NCBI GenBank assembly: GCA_003508835.1
Contig: PUFA01000057.1
Location: 4,786,501 to 4,850,500 of the forward strand
From: Eonycteris spelaea
Taxonomy: Eukaryota > Chordata > Mammalia > Chiroptera > Pteropodidae
Direction: 5' to 3'
DNA length: 64,000 bases
The notes beneath the pieces are model-generated. The model saw only the letters and a list, made by a program, of their open reading frames with translations, did not search any database and was not told where the DNA came from. The translations under genes and the position numbers were made by a program. This document shows, one piece after another, positions 60,311 to 64,000 of this stretch; position 1 is the stretch's first letter; each line of letters begins with the position of its first letter.

Positions 60311-60810
60311 TGGATATTTTGGGAGCTTGTCTTCCTAAACAGTGGGTTATGTGGCATGGTTATTCTGACAATAGCTAGTGACAAATTTTCAAAACATTCT
60401 CAGAGTGACTGCATGGAAGCACATCATCTGGTTAAACATAAAAATTTATATGTTGAGATCTCATGCTCACCTTCAGCTACCACCACTGCCTACTAAAGAC
60501 AACTTCTGATTTTAATTAGGGTAGAATATTCCCAATTAATACATAAAGGGGTATTGCCATGGAAAGGAGGTTTTGTGGAAACATGAGTACTTTCCACCTG
60601 TATGAGCCTATCAGCTTAATCATTCACTATTTGACTTTTAAGAGGAAGACATGGGTGTGTCTCTATACTATTTGTCAATGAGATGAAGAGAGGTAGAGTG
60701 GTCAAGTTGCAACTTTAGAATTTTTTTTTTTTTGAGGAGAAAATAGATTCGGTAAGGGATAGATGTTTCATAAATATACCTTTGTCTCAAAGAAGTAGAA
60801 CTAAATGTAA
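60310..60810. other. Intronic sequence, unassigned
   Basis: A T run at about 60719-60734; otherwise nothing recognised. Confidence 0.45.
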
Positions 60811-60814
60811 ATCA

Positions 60815-61265
60815 AGTGTATCAGTCTGCCCAGGCTGCCATAGCAAAATATCATAAAGTGGGAGGCTTAAACAATGGATATTTATTGTCTTACAGTTCTA
60901 GAAGCTGTGAAGTCCAAGATCAAAATACTGTTCAATTTTGTTTCTGGGGGGGGGGCCTATAGATGACCGCCTATAGATGACCTCTCTTTGGCCTATAGGT
61001 GACCGCCTCCTCACTATATCCACATCTCAGAGGAAGAGAGAGAGCTCTCTCTCCTTCTCTTCTTAGAAGACAACTGTCCTACCACATTAGGGCCTTAACA
61101 TTATGACCTCATTTAACCTTAATTATCTCCATAAAAGCCTTATCTTTATGTGACCTAAATACAGTTATATTGGGGATTGAGGCTCCAACATATGAATTTT
61201 GGGGAGACACAAACACTTAATTTCTAACGTCAGGTGTGATTGGAACTATTTTAATAGGTATTCCT
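60815..61265 (+). mobile_element. MLT1-type (ERVL-MaLR) solo LTR
   Basis: gtatcagtctgcccaggctg, tgtcttacagttctagaagc, cattagggccttaacattat, cctcatttaaccttaattat and caacatatgaattttgggga cover the LTR end to end. No internal viral sequence beside it. An insertion of G-run plus a duplicated cctatagatgaccg unit lies at about 60946-61006. Confidence 0.85.
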
Positions 61266-61344
61266 GAAACCAGCTGCTAACATAGGCCAGGTATGTGTGG
61301 CACCATAGGGAATACCCAGTCATGCAAATTAAAGGCGTGTAGAC

Positions 61345-61700
61345 ACCCTGTCTCGGGTTTAAGATGGTGGTGTCAAGTCAGCTTTCAAACCTCACTTTTC
61401 CCCAAACACAACAATATAAAAGGAAATAAGTAAAACATGCAAGCAAAGAACATCAACAAGAATAGTAATCAGACAAAAAAAAAAAAAAAAACAAAAAAAA
61501 CAGGCTAGTAGCCAGCAAAAGGAAAGACACATTTCCAGAAATACAGAAGGCATGAGCCTGGTATTGCCCCAACCCACTCCCTAACTCCACATGGCTTAGA
61601 AATAATCCTGAACAAGATCTTACTAGCTGCCATTTACCCGCCCAGCTAGGAGAAGAGCAGCCAGGGTAATTTTCACAGGAACATGAAGTTAGGCATAATG
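61345..61700 (+). mobile_element. L1 5'-end-like fragment
   Basis: ggtttaagatggtggtgtca, tttccccaaacacaacaata and an A-run with aaaacaggctagtagcc resemble the 5' UTR of an old L1 or HAL1. Moderate certainty. Confidence 0.45.
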
Positions 61701-61829
61701 CCTTTTATTCCACCTTTCCCCAGAGAGATAGGAAAACCCTCTGTAATTCTCCATTTCACTATCTCCTGCTGGTAAGAAAATGTGAAAGAAATGGCAGACC
61801 AATAACAAATGACTAGAACTAACTCTAGT

Positions 61830-61834
61830 GAGAG

Positions 61835-61888
<54 letters not shown>

Positions 61889-62038
61889 AGGAAAGGAAGG
61901 AAGGAAGGAAGGAAAGAAGGAAGGAAGGAAGGAAGGAAGGAAGGAAGGAAGGAAGGAAGGAAGGAAGGAAGGAAGGAAGGAAGGAAGGAAGGAAGGAAGG
62001 AAGGAAGGAAGGAAGAAAGAGAAAGAAAAGAAAAAAGA
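61830..62038. repeat. (GA)n then (GGAA)n; 209-nt uninterrupted purine run
   Basis: Every base from 61830 to 62038 is A or G. GA units occupy the first 60 nt and about 30 GGAA units most of the rest. The long Pro/Ser/Phe and Glu/Arg/Lys open frames here are artefacts of the repeat. Confidence 0.97.
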
Positions 62039-62211
62039 CATTTTACCAAATAGAGAAAGTAAATAGGCAAGATCTTTGAAGTGAGCAAGAAGCAGAGGGG
62101 AAGGTGCGCAAAAGGCCCTTTTTGAAGAAGGAGCCCCCACCACTCTCTGAAAAAATCTATATAGGTTTTGCATAGTGTTTGTCATCTTCTGGTTAGGGAG
62201 GCTAGAGAGAA

Positions 62212-62224
62212 AACACACACACAC

Positions 62225-62261
<37 letters not shown>
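62212..62261. repeat. (CA)n microsatellite with one interruption
   Basis: About 24 CA units with one AACA interruption at 62224. Confidence 0.97.
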
Positions 62262-62265
<4 letters not shown>

Positions 62266-62579
62266 GGCAGCTCCCAGGCTGACTCTCTTGCTCTTAAAAA
62301 GAAAGTGCTAAGTTTCAGGATAAATTTCAAAAACTGTCCAGATCCCAAGGATAGCCTCCCACTGGGACAGACAACAGTGCAGACAAAGTGAGGTGAACCT
62401 GGGCAGGGCATGGGACTTGCTGAGAAATTCAGCACAACTAATATGGTAAATGCTCTGGCTACTTTACTCCTCCCATTGAAAATTCTCAAAAGAAAATACT
62501 TTCTAAATAGCTCCTGGAGGCTTAATAAGCCACATATACTTGAGGAGTAGCTTGCTAATGTGTGCCATGCACCTCACCC

Positions 62580-63358
62580 TGCAAACATATAATTGAGAGA
62601 GAAGGAAGCAAGGAAGCATGCAAACCAGCAAAAAGATGAAGAGTTTATTATGAAAGAAAACATAACCCAAGAAAAATATTAAAATCCCCTACAATTACTA
62701 TAGAAGAACTTTGAGAGAACATTAAAGATCTTGAAGATAAAGTGATAAAAAGGCATTATGATCTAAACCAAAGAGATAAATTCTCTCATTAGAAAAATAA
62801 GTCAATTATGAACAGCAAAGACCAAATTACTAAAAAAGAATAAAAGGTTTGAGGTTATCACTGTGAAAATAACGTAGAAACTCTAAAGTAGAGAAAAATA
62901 ATGTATACAAAAATAGAATACAAATAAACTGCCCTACATGGGAAGAATTGATGTCTCTGGAATTTAGAAGTCCACATATAGCAGAGAAAATTCCTTAATA
63001 TGAAGAAAAAATGGAATTGATTGAATGGGCAAACCATGTTCCAAAAAATCCATATCTAAATCTCACCTTGAGAATAAACACATTTTGATAAGTGAGTAAA
63101 CTTGAATAAAGAGAATTTTACAGCTATGTTGGCATATAGGTGTCACTTAAAAAACAATATCTAAAACTTTTAGAAGAAAGTATAGTCAAATTTATTTAAT
63201 GTGTCTGGAAAAATCAAGACAGATGACAATCCATGAGAAAATATTTGCAACGTGTTTGACAGAGTTAATTTTCTTAATTTATGAAGAATATATAAAATCA
63301 AATAAGGAAAAAATAAGCAACCAGGTAGGAAAATTGGTAAAATACAAAAACAAGTGGC
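62580..63358 (+). mobile_element. L1 remnant (ORF1-like then ORF2-like)
   Basis: The 63150-63350 part has atctaaaacttttagaagaa, gagaaaatatttgcaacgtg and ttatgaagaatatataaaat, clear L1 ORF2 words. The 62640-63100 part resembles an ORF1 region more loosely. Not coding. Confidence 0.6.
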
Positions 63359-63418
63359 GGAAGGAAGGAAGGAAGGAAGGAAGGAAGGAAGGAAGGAAGG
63401 AAGGAAGGAAGGAAGGAA
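63359..63418. repeat. (GGAA)n microsatellite, 15 units
   Basis: 60-nt perfect GGAA array inserted in or at the edge of an L1 ORF2 remnant. Confidence 0.97.
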
Positions 63419-63419
63419 A

Positions 63420-64000
63420 AGTAAAAGAGAGTATAAAGAACAACAGGAGAGGAGAAGGAGAATCTAGACACCTACATGCTAAGAGGTAAAAGCTGAAAAT
63501 GCCTCTGAAATGCAGGACAGTGAGTTAAAAGCATCTGATTTATTTTAAGTGCTGTAGTTAAAGAATTAAGCTTCAGCTTTTGTGCAAAAGTAATTAATTC
63601 TTAGCTATGATTAATTAAAGCAGCTCATTTTCCACCAAAACCTTAAAAGACTAAAAGAAAAGTTAATTCATTTTAATAAAATTTATATCTGAAATTTGAT
63701 TTTTTTTTTTAATGGAAGAATCTGGACCAGTTTACCTTTGACAAACTGAAAATTTGCTAAAGAGAGAATTGTGTGGCATTTTATTTTTGATACTTATCTG
63801 TTCTTTATCTATAATGCAAAAAAACTATTATGAACAGGAGTAATAAAAGAAAAATATACCCTTGAACAAGAATAGTGCTTTCTTCTCTGAGACTTAATCT
63901 AGTTAAGCCAGACCTCTACTCCATTCAATTCTTCTCATTAAGCTTCATACATAACAGGGATTTGATATATATACTGGCTGGATGAATGAATGAGTGAATG
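63420..64000. other. Intronic sequence; possible L2 tail at end
   Basis: The last 40 nt (tatactggctggatgaatga) resemble an L2 3' end. The 63580-63620 part carries three TTAATTA-type cores. Otherwise unassigned. Confidence 0.4.

Noticed and set aside
61673..62257. 194-residue open frame on the minus strand
   Set aside because: Most of it is the translation of (CT)n, (TTCC)n and (GT)n repeats; no real domain.
1..64000. A novel multi-gene defence or metabolic system
   Set aside because: The window is intronic mammalian DNA; no gene cluster, operon or mobile island is present.
29565..64000. Terminal MACROD2 exon with stop codon
   Set aside because: I looked for the remembered human C-terminal words (VEMNSQVDK, QQEDQLIAG) and found no matching segment; the last exon probably lies downstream.

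Overview
This is AT-rich nuclear DNA from a placental mammal. It is almost entirely intron and decayed transposable elements. Old mammalian repeat families are all present (MIR, L2, L3/CR1-like, MER5A-type hAT elements, MLT1-type LTRs, L1M-like fragments), along with many microsatellites. I found no Alu, B1/B2, carnivore, pig or whale SINE, so primates, rodents and those lineages look unlikely. The exact species cannot be fixed by eye.

The one protein-coding gene I can support is MACROD2 (mono-ADP-ribosylhydrolase 2), on the + strand. Three short exons (17721-17798, 28120-28182, 28402-28494) splice in frame into the acidic, disordered C-terminal tail. Their joined product matches the human MACROD2 tail as I remember it (GQENDS, KNE, EELSSNQ, IVEQP). 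A fourth, weaker candidate exon lies at 29524-29565; its size and phase fit the next human exon but its sequence fits poorly. The macrodomain exons and the last exon are not in the window, so the whole 64 kb is interior to a very large gene. All the exons are phase 1-1 and multiples of three, so each could be skipped without a frameshift.

Layout. 1-17.7 kb: intron with L2, MIR, hAT, MER5A, L1 3' ends and an MLT1-type LTR; a direct repeat of about 70 bp sits at 7.44 and 8.14 kb. 17.7-28.1 kb: a 10.3-kb intron holding decayed sense-strand L1 sequence (about 18.1-26.1 kb), a 59-nt pure (AT)n tract and a (TG)(TA)(CA) self-complementary tract. 28.1-29.6 kb: the exon cluster, including an intron of only 219 bp. 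29.6-64 kb: mostly intron, with MIR, L2, MER5A, LTR and L1 remnants, a largely repeat-free stretch at about 35.8-39.0 kb, an exon-like 99-bp block at 33522-33620, and a terminal L1-rich stretch carrying a 209-nt uninterrupted purine run and two (GGAA)n arrays.

I see no CRISPR array, operon, RNA gene, CpG-island promoter or novel multi-gene system. The observations worth following are the splice structure of the MACROD2 tail, the exon-like block, the non-B-DNA-prone tracts in a gene known in human as a fragile site, and a few unexplained direct repeats. Family names for repeats come from memory of consensus sequences and their boundaries are approximate.
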